NCBI GenBank assembly: GCA_009774895.1
Contig: VSOO01000037.1
Span: forward strand, 1-10,991
DNA length: 10,991 bases
Origin: Alistipes sp.
GTDB taxonomy: Bacteria; Bacteroidota; Bacteroidia; Bacteroidales; Rikenellaceae
Direction of reading: 5' to 3'
The notes beneath the pieces are model-generated. The model had not been told where the DNA came from. It was given only the letters and a program-made list of their open reading frames with translations, and ran no database searches. Positions 1 through 5,207 of the stretch are shown piece by piece. How positions within the stretch are numbered: the first letter of the stretch is position 1; each line of letters begins with the position of its first letter. Made by a program: the position numbers and the translations under genes.

Positions 1-1175
1 TCACCCTGCGCAACCGCTCGATCCCTTCGGCTGCAATCGATTCTCTGGGCCTCCGTTTCGCCCCCACTCAGCAACTCAAGGACTACCACGTGAGCGTGGC
101 CCGCGGCGGCATCGGCATGACCACGCTGGCCTACGCCGCCGTGTCGCGCAGCGGCCTGTCGTTCGACAAGCAGCTGTGGCTGCGGCCCGAGATCGTGCCC
201 GGGCTGCGTGACATCACCGACGCCGTGCACGCCGAGGGTGCGGCCGCAGGCATACAGATCGGCCACTGCGGCAACATGACCCATTACGGCACCGCGGGGC
301 AGATTCCGATCGGCGCCTCCACCGGCTTCAACCTCTACGCCTACACCCCCGTGCGCGGCATGCGGCGCAGCGAGATCGCCGGCGTGGCGCGCGACTTCGG
401 CCGTGCGGTGCACACGGCGCACGAGGCCGGTTTCGACAGCGTGGAGGTGCATGCCGGCCACGGATACCTCATTTCGCAGTTCCTGTCGCCCTACACCAAC
501 CGGCGCCGCGACGAGTACGGCGGTTCGCTCGGAAACCGCATGCGTTTCATGCGCATGTGTCTGGAGGAGGTGATGGAGGCCGCCGCACGCACGGGTACTG
601 CCGTGCTGGTGAAACACAACATGTACGACGGCTTCGAGGGCGGCATCGAGATTCCGGAGAGCCTCGAAATCGCCCGCGAGATCGAGCGCTTCGGCGTGCA
701 CGGCATCGTGCTCACGGGCGGATTCGTGAGCAAGGCGCCGATGGCCGTCATGCGGGGGCTGATCCCGATCTACACCATGAGCTACTATTCGGCCTGGTGG
801 CTGCGCTGCTTCATCCGCTGGTTCGGGCCGCACATGATCCGTCAGTTCCCGTTCTCGGAGTGTTACTTCCTGGAGGACGCCAAGCGCTTCCGTGCCGAGC
901 TGAAGTGCCCGCTGGTCTACGTGGGCGGTCTGGTGAGCCGCGAGGGCATCGACCGGGCCCTCGACGCGGGTTTCGAGCTGGTGCAGATGGCCCGCGCGCT
1001 GGTGAACGACCCGGCTTTCGTGCGCAGGTTGCAGGAGGGCGACGCCTCGACCCGCAGCGGCTGCGACCACCGCAACTACTGCATCGCGCGCATGTATTCG
1101 GTGGACATGAAGTGCTGCAAGCACTGCGGCGACCTGCCGCGGAAGATCACCGAAGAACTGGCGAAACTCCCCTGA
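1..1175 (+). CDS. NADH:flavin oxidoreductase, Old Yellow Enzyme family (5' partial)
   Basis: This is an FMN-dependent ene-reductase-type TIM barrel that reduces activated C=C bonds; the substrate is unknown. The frame is open from base 3 and already reads TLRNRSIPSAAI, a typical OYE N-terminus, so the true start lies before the window and the GTG at 90 is internal. Numbering codons from base 3, the hallmark segment HAGHGYLISQFLSP is at about 150-163, carries the expected catalytic Tyr, and is followed by NRRRDEYGGSLGNR. The FMN-phosphate region VYVGGLVSREG is at about 306-316, with MARALVNDP after it. Between these lies an aromatic-rich stretch (about 257-277, YTMSYYSAWW and onward). The C-terminus has a cysteine cluster (CDHRNYC, then KCCKHC) where larger family members bind a 4Fe-4S cluster, but the spacing differs from CxxCxxxC. 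No second NAD(P)H/FAD domain follows; the protein stops about 390 codons into the window. The SDR gene begins one base after the stop, suggesting co-transcription. Confidence 0.93.
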   Translation, partial: TLRNRSIPSAAIDSLGLRFAPTQQLKDYHVSVARGGIGMTTLAYAAVSRSGLSFDKQLWLRPEIVPGLRDITDAVHAEGAAAGIQIGHCGNMTHYGTAGQIPIGASTGFNLYAYTPVRGMRRSEIAGVARDFGRAVHTAHEAGFDSVEVHAGHGYLISQFLSPYTNRRRDEYGGSLGNRMRFMRMCLEEVMEAAARTGTAVLVKHNMYDGFEGGIEIPESLEIAREIERFGVHGIVLTGGFVSKAPMAVMRGLIPIYTMSYYSAWWLRCFIRWFGPHMIRQFPFSECYFLEDAKRFRAELKCPLVYVGGLVSREGIDRALDAGFELVQMARALVNDPAFVRRLQEGDASTRSGCDHRNYCIARMYSVDMKCCKHCGDLPRKITEELAKLP

Positions 1176-1176
1176 C

Positions 1177-1989
1177 ATGCGACGCGGAACGATCGAAAGC
1201 GGCAGCCGCTGGGCCCTCGTGACGGGCGCCGGAAGCGGCATCGGACGCTGCTATGCCGCGCGGCTCGCGGGGCTCGGATACAACGTCCTCATGGCGGGGC
1301 TCGCGCCGGAGCGGCTCGAACGTGCGGCCGCGGAGATCCGCGCGGACCATCCCCGCGTGGAGGTGCGCACGCTCGCCATCGACCTGGCGCGCCGCGAGGC
1401 GTCGCAGGAGCTCTTCGAGCGCACGCGTGCGGAGGGCATCGCCGTGGACGTGCTGGTCAATAACGCCGGCATGTTCTCCTTCTGCGACATCCTGCGCACG
1501 CCCGACGAGCGCATCGAGCGCATCGTGCTGCTCCACGACCTCACGGCGACGCTCAACTGCCGCCGCTTCGCCGCCGACATGGTGCGGCGCGGCGTGCGGG
1601 GCCACATCCTCAACATGTCCTCCTACTCGCTCTGGATGCCTTTCCCGGGCCTGGCGCTGTACAGCGCCAGCAAGGCGTTCCTGCGCAGCTTCTCGGTGGC
1701 GTTCGCCAAGGAGGTGTGCGAGCACGGAATCCGCGTGACGGCCGTCTGTCCGGCGGGCGTGGCGACGGACCTCTACGGACTCACGCCCCGCTGGCAGCGG
1801 ATCGGCCTGCGTCTCGGGGCGCTCATCTCGGCCGACTGCTGCGCGCGGCGCGGCCTGCGGGCCCTGTGGCGCGGGCGCCGCACCTGCGTGCCCGACTGGT
1901 GGAACCGGCTCTGGATCCCGCTGTGCAAGGCGCTGCCGCTCGTCGTGCTGCGCCCCGTGCGCCGCAGCACCATGCGGTTTCAGAAGTAG
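1177..1989 (+). CDS. Short-chain dehydrogenase/reductase (SDR), classical type
   Basis: This is an NAD(P)(H)-dependent oxidoreductase of 270 residues, probably interconverting a ketone and an alcohol; the substrate cannot be read from sequence. The Rossmann dinucleotide motif TGAGSGIG is at residues 16-23, NNAG at 95-98, the catalytic Ser in MSS at 147-149, and the catalytic YSASK at 162-166 (Tyr162, Lys166). The post-catalytic CPAGVATDL at 191-199 matches the usual PG..T segment, with Ala before Gly. The C-terminal 45 residues are basic and hydrophobic (RRGLRALWRGRR, then WNRLWIPLCKALPLVVL), which could be a membrane-associating tail as in some DltE-like or lipid-acting SDRs; that is inference. 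The ATG at 1177 is one base after the oxidoreductase stop, so translational coupling is likely. The family is clear, but the specificity is not. Confidence 0.93.
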   Translation: MRRGTIESGSRWALVTGAGSGIGRCYAARLAGLGYNVLMAGLAPERLERAAAEIRADHPRVEVRTLAIDLARREASQELFERTRAEGIAVDVLVNNAGMFSFCDILRTPDERIERIVLLHDLTATLNCRRFAADMVRRGVRGHILNMSSYSLWMPFPGLALYSASKAFLRSFSVAFAKEVCEHGIRVTAVCPAGVATDLYGLTPRWQRIGLRLGALISADCCARRGLRALWRGRRTCVPDWWNRLWIPLCKALPLVVLRPVRRSTMRFQK

Positions 1990-2072
1990 GCGCCGCGTAG
2001 CAGTGGAGGCAGGTGCGGAGCGTGCGGTTTCGGCCGCGTATTTTCGGACGAAATGATAAACAGATAACGGAA

Positions 2073-2762
2073 ATGTTTCAGGAGATTGAAAATATCGTGT
2101 TCGACCTGGGCGGCGTGCTGGCCGATCTGGACACGGAGCGTTGCACGGCGGCATTCCGTGCGCTCGGCATGCCGCAGGTTGCGGAGTGGGTGAACCCGTA
2201 CTACCCGGCCGAGGTGTTCGCGCAGCTCGAACGGGGTGACTGCACGCCGCACGAGGCGTGCGAACGGATGCGCCGCATCGCCGGACGTCCGGAGGTGACC
2301 GACGGGCAGATCGCCGCGGCCTACCGGAGCTTTGTCGTCGGGCTGCCGGTCGCGAAGTTGCGGCTGCTGCGGGCGCTGCGCGACGCCGGAAAGGGGGTTT
2401 ACATGCTTTCGAACAACAACGAGTTCGTGTTCCCTTATATAAAGGAGACCCTGTTTCGGGCCGACGGACTCGCGCTGGAGGATTACTTCGACAAGTGCTA
2501 CCTCTCCTACGAGATGCACGAGCTCAAACCCTCGCCTGCGATCTTCGAGCGGATGATCGCCGACAGCGGCGTGTGTCCGGAGACGACGCTCTTCGTCGAT
2601 GACGGCGAAAAGAACATCCGCACGGCCCGCGACCTCGGCTTTCAGGTCTATATGCCCGGGCCGCGCGAGGATTTCCGGCATCTGTTCGACGACATGCTGT
2701 GCGGCGTTGCGGGCGCTGCGGCCCCGGCGGAGCGTGCTGCGGTGTGCGGATGCCGGCGATGA
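2073..2762 (+). CDS. HAD-superfamily hydrolase (HAD-IA phosphatase, YihX-like)
   Basis: This 229-residue protein is probably a cytosolic small-molecule phosphatase. Motif I is FDLGGVLAD, with nucleophile Asp11; the usual second Asp is Gly, as in several YihX-like proteins. Motif II is MLSNNN (Ser113), motif III is Lys152 in LKPSP, and motif IV is LFVDDGEKN (Asp176, Asp177). An alpha-helical cap lies between motifs I and II (about 20-95). The last 20 residues (GVAGAAAPAERAAVCGCRR) are low complexity and beyond the conserved core. I chose ATG 2073 over an in-frame GTG at 2013 because homologous sequence starts just before motif I and the preceding bases are A-rich (gataacggaa), typical of Bacteroidota initiation sites. 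The 83-base gap after the SDR gene has only a weak promoter-like TATTTTCG at 2039-2046, so read-through from upstream is possible. The substrate is unknown. Confidence 0.9.
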   Translation: MFQEIENIVFDLGGVLADLDTERCTAAFRALGMPQVAEWVNPYYPAEVFAQLERGDCTPHEACERMRRIAGRPEVTDGQIAAAYRSFVVGLPVAKLRLLRALRDAGKGVYMLSNNNEFVFPYIKETLFRADGLALEDYFDKCYLSYEMHELKPSPAIFERMIADSGVCPETTLFVDDGEKNIRTARDLGFQVYMPGPREDFRHLFDDMLCGVAGAAAPAERAAVCGCRR

Positions 2763-2900
2763 AGCGGGACTCCGATCCGGCCGGGGGTGCGAAGCGCTCC
2801 TCCGGCCGGGGCGGAGCCAGGCCCCGTGCCGGACGGAAGCCCACGGGCATGCGGCGCGTGGGGGTGACGGTGCAGCTCACGCCCGACGAGATCACACGGA
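2759..2900 (+). pseudogene. Remnant of a small basic AGRKP-motif protein (RHH-like regulator type)
   Basis: An ATG at 2759 overlaps the HAD stop codon (ATGA). The frame encodes a basic N-terminus with GRGGARPRAGRKP at about residues 16-28, then MRRVGVTVQLTPDE at about 30-43. Many small Bacteroidota and phage-linked proteins begin with GGARPGAGRKP, then a beta-strand and L(T/S)PEE-type start of a ribbon-helix-helix or similar DNA-binding fold. Here similarity seems to stop near base 2890: the frame continues through the AT-rich tRNA promoter (TTTG at 2959, TATCTTTG at 2982) and ends at 3076 inside tRNA-Pro. No helix pair follows the LTPDE segment in this or the neighbouring frames. I therefore read it as the 5' end of a gene that lost its 3' part. 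It could instead be a short translated peptide coupled to the HAD gene. Confidence 0.5.
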
Positions 2901-2958
2901 GCAGTGCGCTTTGGGTAGGGGGATATTACGGAATATCGCATATTTTTTTGCTGAAAAT

Positions 2959-2989
2959 TTTGCAATATAGAAAAAAGACCCTATCTTTG
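2959..2989 (+). promoter_or_regulatory. Consensus Bacteroidota sigma-70-type promoter for the tRNA-Pro pair
   Basis: TTTG at 2959-2962 and TATCTTTG at 2982-2989 are separated by 19 bases, an exact match to the Bacteroidota -33/-7 consensus (TTTG, about 19 bases, TAnnTTTG). It sits in a sharp AT-rich island (about 2925-2990) within GC-rich DNA. Transcription should start near 2996. The leader to the first tRNA (about 57 bases) can form small hairpins GAAATC/GATTTC (2996-3001 with 3008-3013) and CGGCT/AGCCG (3025-3029 with 3036-3040), which would be removed in processing. Confidence 0.85.
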
Positions 2990-3052
2990 CACTCCGAAAT
3001 CTTACGGGATTTCTCCGTGGATCGCGGCTTTTCGGAGCCGGTACGGAATCGG

Positions 3053-3127
3053 CGGGGTGTAGCGCAGTCCGGTTAGCGCACCTGCTTTGGGAGCAGGGGG
3101 TCACAGGTTCGAATCCTGTTACCCCGA
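3053..3127 (+). tRNA. tRNA-Pro (anticodon UGG)
   Basis: This 75-base cloverleaf has acceptor stem CGGGGTG/TACCCCG (3053-3059 with 3120-3126, one G-U pair), D stem GCGC/GCGC (3062-3065 with 3076-3079) and anticodon stem CCTGC/GCAGG around loop TTTGGGA (3086-3092), placing anticodon TGG at 3088-3090. The T stem is ACAGG/CCTGT with loop TTCGAAT, and the discriminator base is A3127. CCA is not encoded, so it must be added after transcription. This tRNA should read most or all CCN proline codons through the wobble uridine. Confidence 0.96.
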
Positions 3128-3149
3128 CTCGTCGGAAAAAATATCAGTT

Positions 3150-3224
3150 CGGGGTGTAGCGCAGTCCGGTTAGCGCGCCAGCTTCGGGAGTTGGAGGTCG
3201 CTGGTTCGAATCCAGTCTCCCCGA
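3150..3224 (+). tRNA. tRNA-Pro (anticodon CGG)
   Basis: This second 75-base cloverleaf lies 22 bases after the first. The anticodon stem is CCAGC/GTTGG around loop TTCGGGA (3183-3189), giving anticodon CGG at 3185-3187; the T arm is GCTGG TTCGAAT CCAGT (3200-3216). The first 27 bases are identical to those of tRNA-Pro(UGG). The acceptor stem CGGGGTG/CTCCCCG (3150-3156 with 3217-3223) pairs except for T3155 opposite T3218, a U-U mismatch at the sixth pair. CCA is not encoded. It would read CCG, a codon expected to be common in a GC-rich genome. It shares the upstream promoter and downstream terminator with the first tRNA. Confidence 0.95.
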
Positions 3225-3228
3225 CATG

Positions 3229-3267
3229 AGAGACAGACTGAGGAATCGGTCCGTCTCTTTTTTTTTT
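3229..3267 (+). terminator. Rho-independent terminator of the tRNA-Pro unit
   Basis: AGAGAC at 3229-3234 pairs with GTCTCT at 3253-3258. After one A-C mismatch the stem continues with GACT/GGTC (3236-3239 with 3248-3251), with an 8-base loop. A run of ten T follows at 3258-3267. It begins five bases after the second tRNA. Confidence 0.93.
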
Positions 3268-3389
3268 GCCCGCGGCCTCCGGCCTTTCGGGGCGGTCTGC
3301 GCTTCGGGGCCGCTTCTGCCGGGGCGTCGTCGCCGCTGCGGTCGCCGGAGGATTCTTGGAGCCGGGGCTTGCGGTTGCTGCGGATTTAT

Positions 3390-3420
3390 TTTGTTCGGCG
3401 AGGAAAAATCGCTATCTTTC
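3390..3420 (+). promoter_or_regulatory. Bacteroidota-type promoter for the TonB-domain gene
   Basis: TTTG at 3390-3393 and TATCTTTC at 3413-3420 are 19 bases apart; the -7 box differs from TAnnTTTG only in the last base. The expected start near 3427 leaves a leader of about 20 bases before the ATG at 3447. The DNA around it is locally AT-rich. Confidence 0.8.
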
Positions 3421-3446
3421 GGAACGTTGAATCAATCCTGCGGATT

Positions 3447-3953
3447 ATGAAGAAAATGGTGATGCTCCTGCTCGCGTTTCTGTGCCTCGCGCCCGCGATG
3501 GCCGAAGTGCGTGCCGAAGGGGCGGATTCGGTGGCGCTCGTGCCCGAGGGGCGGTTGTCGGAACTGGCTGTCGCGCCCGTGTTCCGAAAGGGCGGTTTCG
3601 AAAAGTATTGGACCTGGGTGATGTCGCGACTGAAGTATCCCGAGGATGCCGAGGCGCGCAAGGTCGAGGGGCGGGTCACGATGCGCGTGATCGTCGAGCC
3701 CGACGGCTCCGTCACCCCCGGCGAGGTGCTCGAATCGCCTGATCCGGCGCTTACCGAGGCGGTGGTGCGGATCGTGGAGGGGTCGCCGCACTGGAAGCCC
3801 GGGGCGGTTCGCGGCGAGAACGGTGAGACGCTGCGGCCCGTGCGCGTGATGTATACGCTGTCGGTCGCATTCAAGGTGCGTCCGCGGGCGCAGGATCCCT
3901 ATACCTACCGCTGGCGGCCGCAGGATCAGGTGCGGCCCTACGGCAGCAACTGA
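3447..3953 (+). CDS. Exported protein with TonB C-terminal domain
   Basis: This 168-residue protein has a Sec signal peptide (MKKMVMLLLAFLCLAPAMA, likely cleaved after residue 19). A TonB C-terminal-like domain spans about residues 50-143: FEKYWTWVMSRLKYPEDA, then VEGRVTMRVIVEPDGSV, then a helix with ALTEAVVRIV, then WKPGAVRG and a final strand VRVMYTLSVAFK. In TonB this fold contacts the TonB box of outer-membrane receptors. Here the long proline-rich spacer of true TonB is missing and the N-terminus looks cleavable, so it is more likely a free periplasmic or lipid-independent TonB-like protein than the main energy transducer. The 25-residue tail (PYTYRWRPQD and onward) is polar and aromatic. 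I chose ATG 3447 because it gives the signal peptide and sits just after a good promoter. The gene is monocistronic, with its own promoter and terminator. Confidence 0.88.
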   Translation: MKKMVMLLLAFLCLAPAMAEVRAEGADSVALVPEGRLSELAVAPVFRKGGFEKYWTWVMSRLKYPEDAEARKVEGRVTMRVIVEPDGSVTPGEVLESPDPALTEAVVRIVEGSPHWKPGAVRGENGETLRPVRVMYTLSVAFKVRPRAQDPYTYRWRPQDQVRPYGSN

Positions 3954-3974
3954 TGCGGCGTAAGGATCGACTGC

Positions 3975-4017
3975 GGCGGCGCGCCCGGAGCGGAGGGCTT
4001 CGGGGCGCCGCCTTTTT
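3975..4017 (+). terminator. Rho-independent terminator after the TonB-domain gene
   Basis: GGCGGCG at 3975-3981 pairs with CGCCGCC at 4006-4012. After a two-base bulge, CCC at 3984-3986 can pair with GGG at 4003-4005. Five T follow at 4013-4017. It starts 22 bases after the stop codon. Confidence 0.85.
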
Positions 4018-4101
4018 CGTGCGGTGCGGGGAGTGCGGAGCGGAAATTGCGGCGCGCAGGGCTCTTTTTCGTATGGATCGGCGATAATTTCTTCGGTATA
4101 T

Positions 4102-4132
4102 TACGCTGTTTGTAAAATTTTTCGTACCTTTG
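4102..4132 (+). promoter_or_regulatory. Promoter of the rplM-rpsI-rpsB-tsf operon
   Basis: TACCTTTG at 4125-4132 is a perfect TAnnTTTG -7 box in an AT-rich stretch (4081-4131). The position 19 bases upstream holds TACG (4102-4105), a poor -33 match; a perfect TTTG is present at 4109-4112 but only 12 bases away. Expected transcription start is near 4139, giving a leader of about 50 bases before the GTG at 4190. The box call is strong and the -33 assignment is weak. Confidence 0.75.
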
Positions 4133-4189
4133 CGCACCCGTAAAGTGCGGGAATTGGATTACAAACAAGTTAAATTAAACGTAAACAAA

Positions 4190-4645
4190 GTGGATTCATT
4201 AAGCTACAAGACTATCTCGGCCAACGCCGCCACGACCACCAAGGAGTGGGTTGTGATCGACGCCACGAACGAGGTATTGGGACGTCTTGCCTCGCAGGTG
4301 GCCAAGATCCTCCGCGGCAAGAACAAGCCCAGCTACACGCCACACGCCGATTGCGGTGACTACGTCATCGTCATCAACGCGGACAAGGTGAAGCTCACGG
4401 GCAAGAAAATGACCGACAAGGTCTACACGCGTCACACGGGTCATCCGGGCGGCCAGCGCTTCGCTACGCCTGCCGACTACCTGGCCAAGCGTCCGACCTT
4501 CGTGATCGAAAAAGCAGTGAAGGGCATGCTTCCGAAGACCCGTCTGGGCGAAGCAATCTTCAAGAACCTGAAGGTCTATGCCGGCGAGGAGCATCCCCAT
4601 GCGGCGCAGACCCCGAAGACCATTAAGTTAAACGAGATTAAGTAA
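4190..4645 (+). CDS. rplM: 50S ribosomal protein L13
   Basis: This 151-residue large-subunit protein is an early 23S rRNA-binding assembly factor. Family segments visible are WVVIDATNEVLGRLASQVA (20-38), LRGKNKPSYTPHADCGD (41-57), VINADKVKLTGKKM (61-74), the signature HTGHPGGQR (82-90) and KGMLPKTRLG (111-120). I chose the GTG at 4190: translation from it gives (M)DSLSYKTISAN, the expected start of Bacteroidota L13. A longer frame back to a TTG at 4130 would begin inside the -7 promoter box and is not credible. The upstream bases (acgtaaacaaa) are A-rich with no Shine-Dalgarno site. rpsI follows after five bases, the usual L13-S9 pair. Confidence 0.97.
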   Translation: MDSLSYKTISANAATTTKEWVVIDATNEVLGRLASQVAKILRGKNKPSYTPHADCGDYVIVINADKVKLTGKKMTDKVYTRHTGHPGGQRFATPADYLAKRPTFVIEKAVKGMLPKTRLGEAIFKNLKVYAGEEHPHAAQTPKTIKLNEIK

Positions 4646-4650
4646 GAGTT

Positions 4651-5037
4651 ATGGAAGTTGTAAACACCGTAGGTCGCCGCAAGGCCGCTGTGGCTCGCGT
4701 ATTCGTGAAGCCGGGTAAGGGTCAGATTACAATCAACCACAAGGATCTCGCCGTTTATTTCCCCCTCGATATTCTTCAGTATCAGGTGAAGCAGCCGCTG
4801 CTGGCCACCGACACGCTGGAGAACTACGACATCGTCATCAACCTCGATGGCGGCGGTATCAAGGGTCAGGCCGAGGCCGCTCGTCTGGGTATCGCACGCG
4901 CACTGTGCGAGATCGACGCCGAGTTCCGCCCCGTGCTGAAGAAGAACGGATTCCTGACGCGCGATCCGCGCGAGGTGGAGCGTAAGAAGCCCGGTCAGCC
5001 CGGAGCACGCCGCAAGTTCCAGTTCAGCAAGCGTTAA
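4651..5037 (+). CDS. rpsI: 30S ribosomal protein S9
   Basis: This 128-residue small-subunit protein has a C-terminal tail that reaches the P-site tRNA. It begins MEVVNTVGRRKAAVARVFV, the typical S9 start, followed by PGKGQITINHKDLAVYF (about 21-37) and GGGIKGQAEAARLGIARAL (about 67-85). It ends KKPGQPGARRKFQFSKR, with the family-defining SKR terminus. The length is normal. Its ATG lies five bases after the rplM stop, so the two are co-transcribed and possibly translationally coupled. Confidence 0.98.
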   Translation: MEVVNTVGRRKAAVARVFVKPGKGQITINHKDLAVYFPLDILQYQVKQPLLATDTLENYDIVINLDGGGIKGQAEAARLGIARALCEIDAEFRPVLKKNGFLTRDPREVERKKPGQPGARRKFQFSKR

Positions 5038-5074
5038 TCGCGCGACCCTGTTTTCGGCAAGCACGGCACGGGTT

Positions 5075-5160
5075 GCAAACCGACGAGACCGCGTTTTCGT
5101 ATTACTTATCGGTTGCCCTGCCGCGGAAAATCCGGCGGATTGCCCCCGCGGGCACTACCG
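5075..5160 (+). promoter_or_regulatory. Structured spacer/leader upstream of rpsB (candidate RNA element)
   Basis: The 170-base rpsI-rpsB spacer contains nested complementarity. GCAAACCGA (5075-5083) pairs with TCGGTTGC (5109-5116), one bulged A. TGCCGCGG (5119-5126) pairs with CCGCGGGCA (5146-5154), one bulged G, and encloses a second hairpin AATCC-GGC-GGATT (5129-5141). No TAnnTTTG promoter box or terminator T-run is evident, so the operon probably reads through and the structure sits in the mRNA just ahead of the A-rich rpsB start region. A role in S2 autoregulation or RNA processing is inference. Confidence 0.45.
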
Positions 5161-5207
5161 GCGGGTTGAAGAAAAGAGAATTAAAATTAAAAACAGTTTG
5201 AATTAAA

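Noticed and set aside
90..92. GTG as start of the first oxidoreductase
   Set aside because: The same frame is open from base 3 and encodes a conserved OYE N-terminal segment, so the gene starts before the window.
557..1222. Long alternative frame inside the oxidoreductase gene
   Set aside because: The translation is Arg/Gly-rich with no motif; it is a shadow of the GC-rich real gene.
2039..2046. TATTTTCG as a promoter for the HAD gene
   Set aside because: It is one base off the -7 consensus, but no TTTG is at the right distance and the region is not AT-rich, so I did not list it as a feature.
3226..3450. Small open frame after the tRNAs
   Set aside because: It begins in the tRNA terminator hairpin, runs through the T-tract and the next promoter, and has no recognisable features.
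4133..4149. CGCAC/GTGCG hairpin at the start of the L13 leader
   Set aside because: Its 5' arm lies at or before the expected transcription start, so it may not be in the mRNA; there is no further support for a leader motif.
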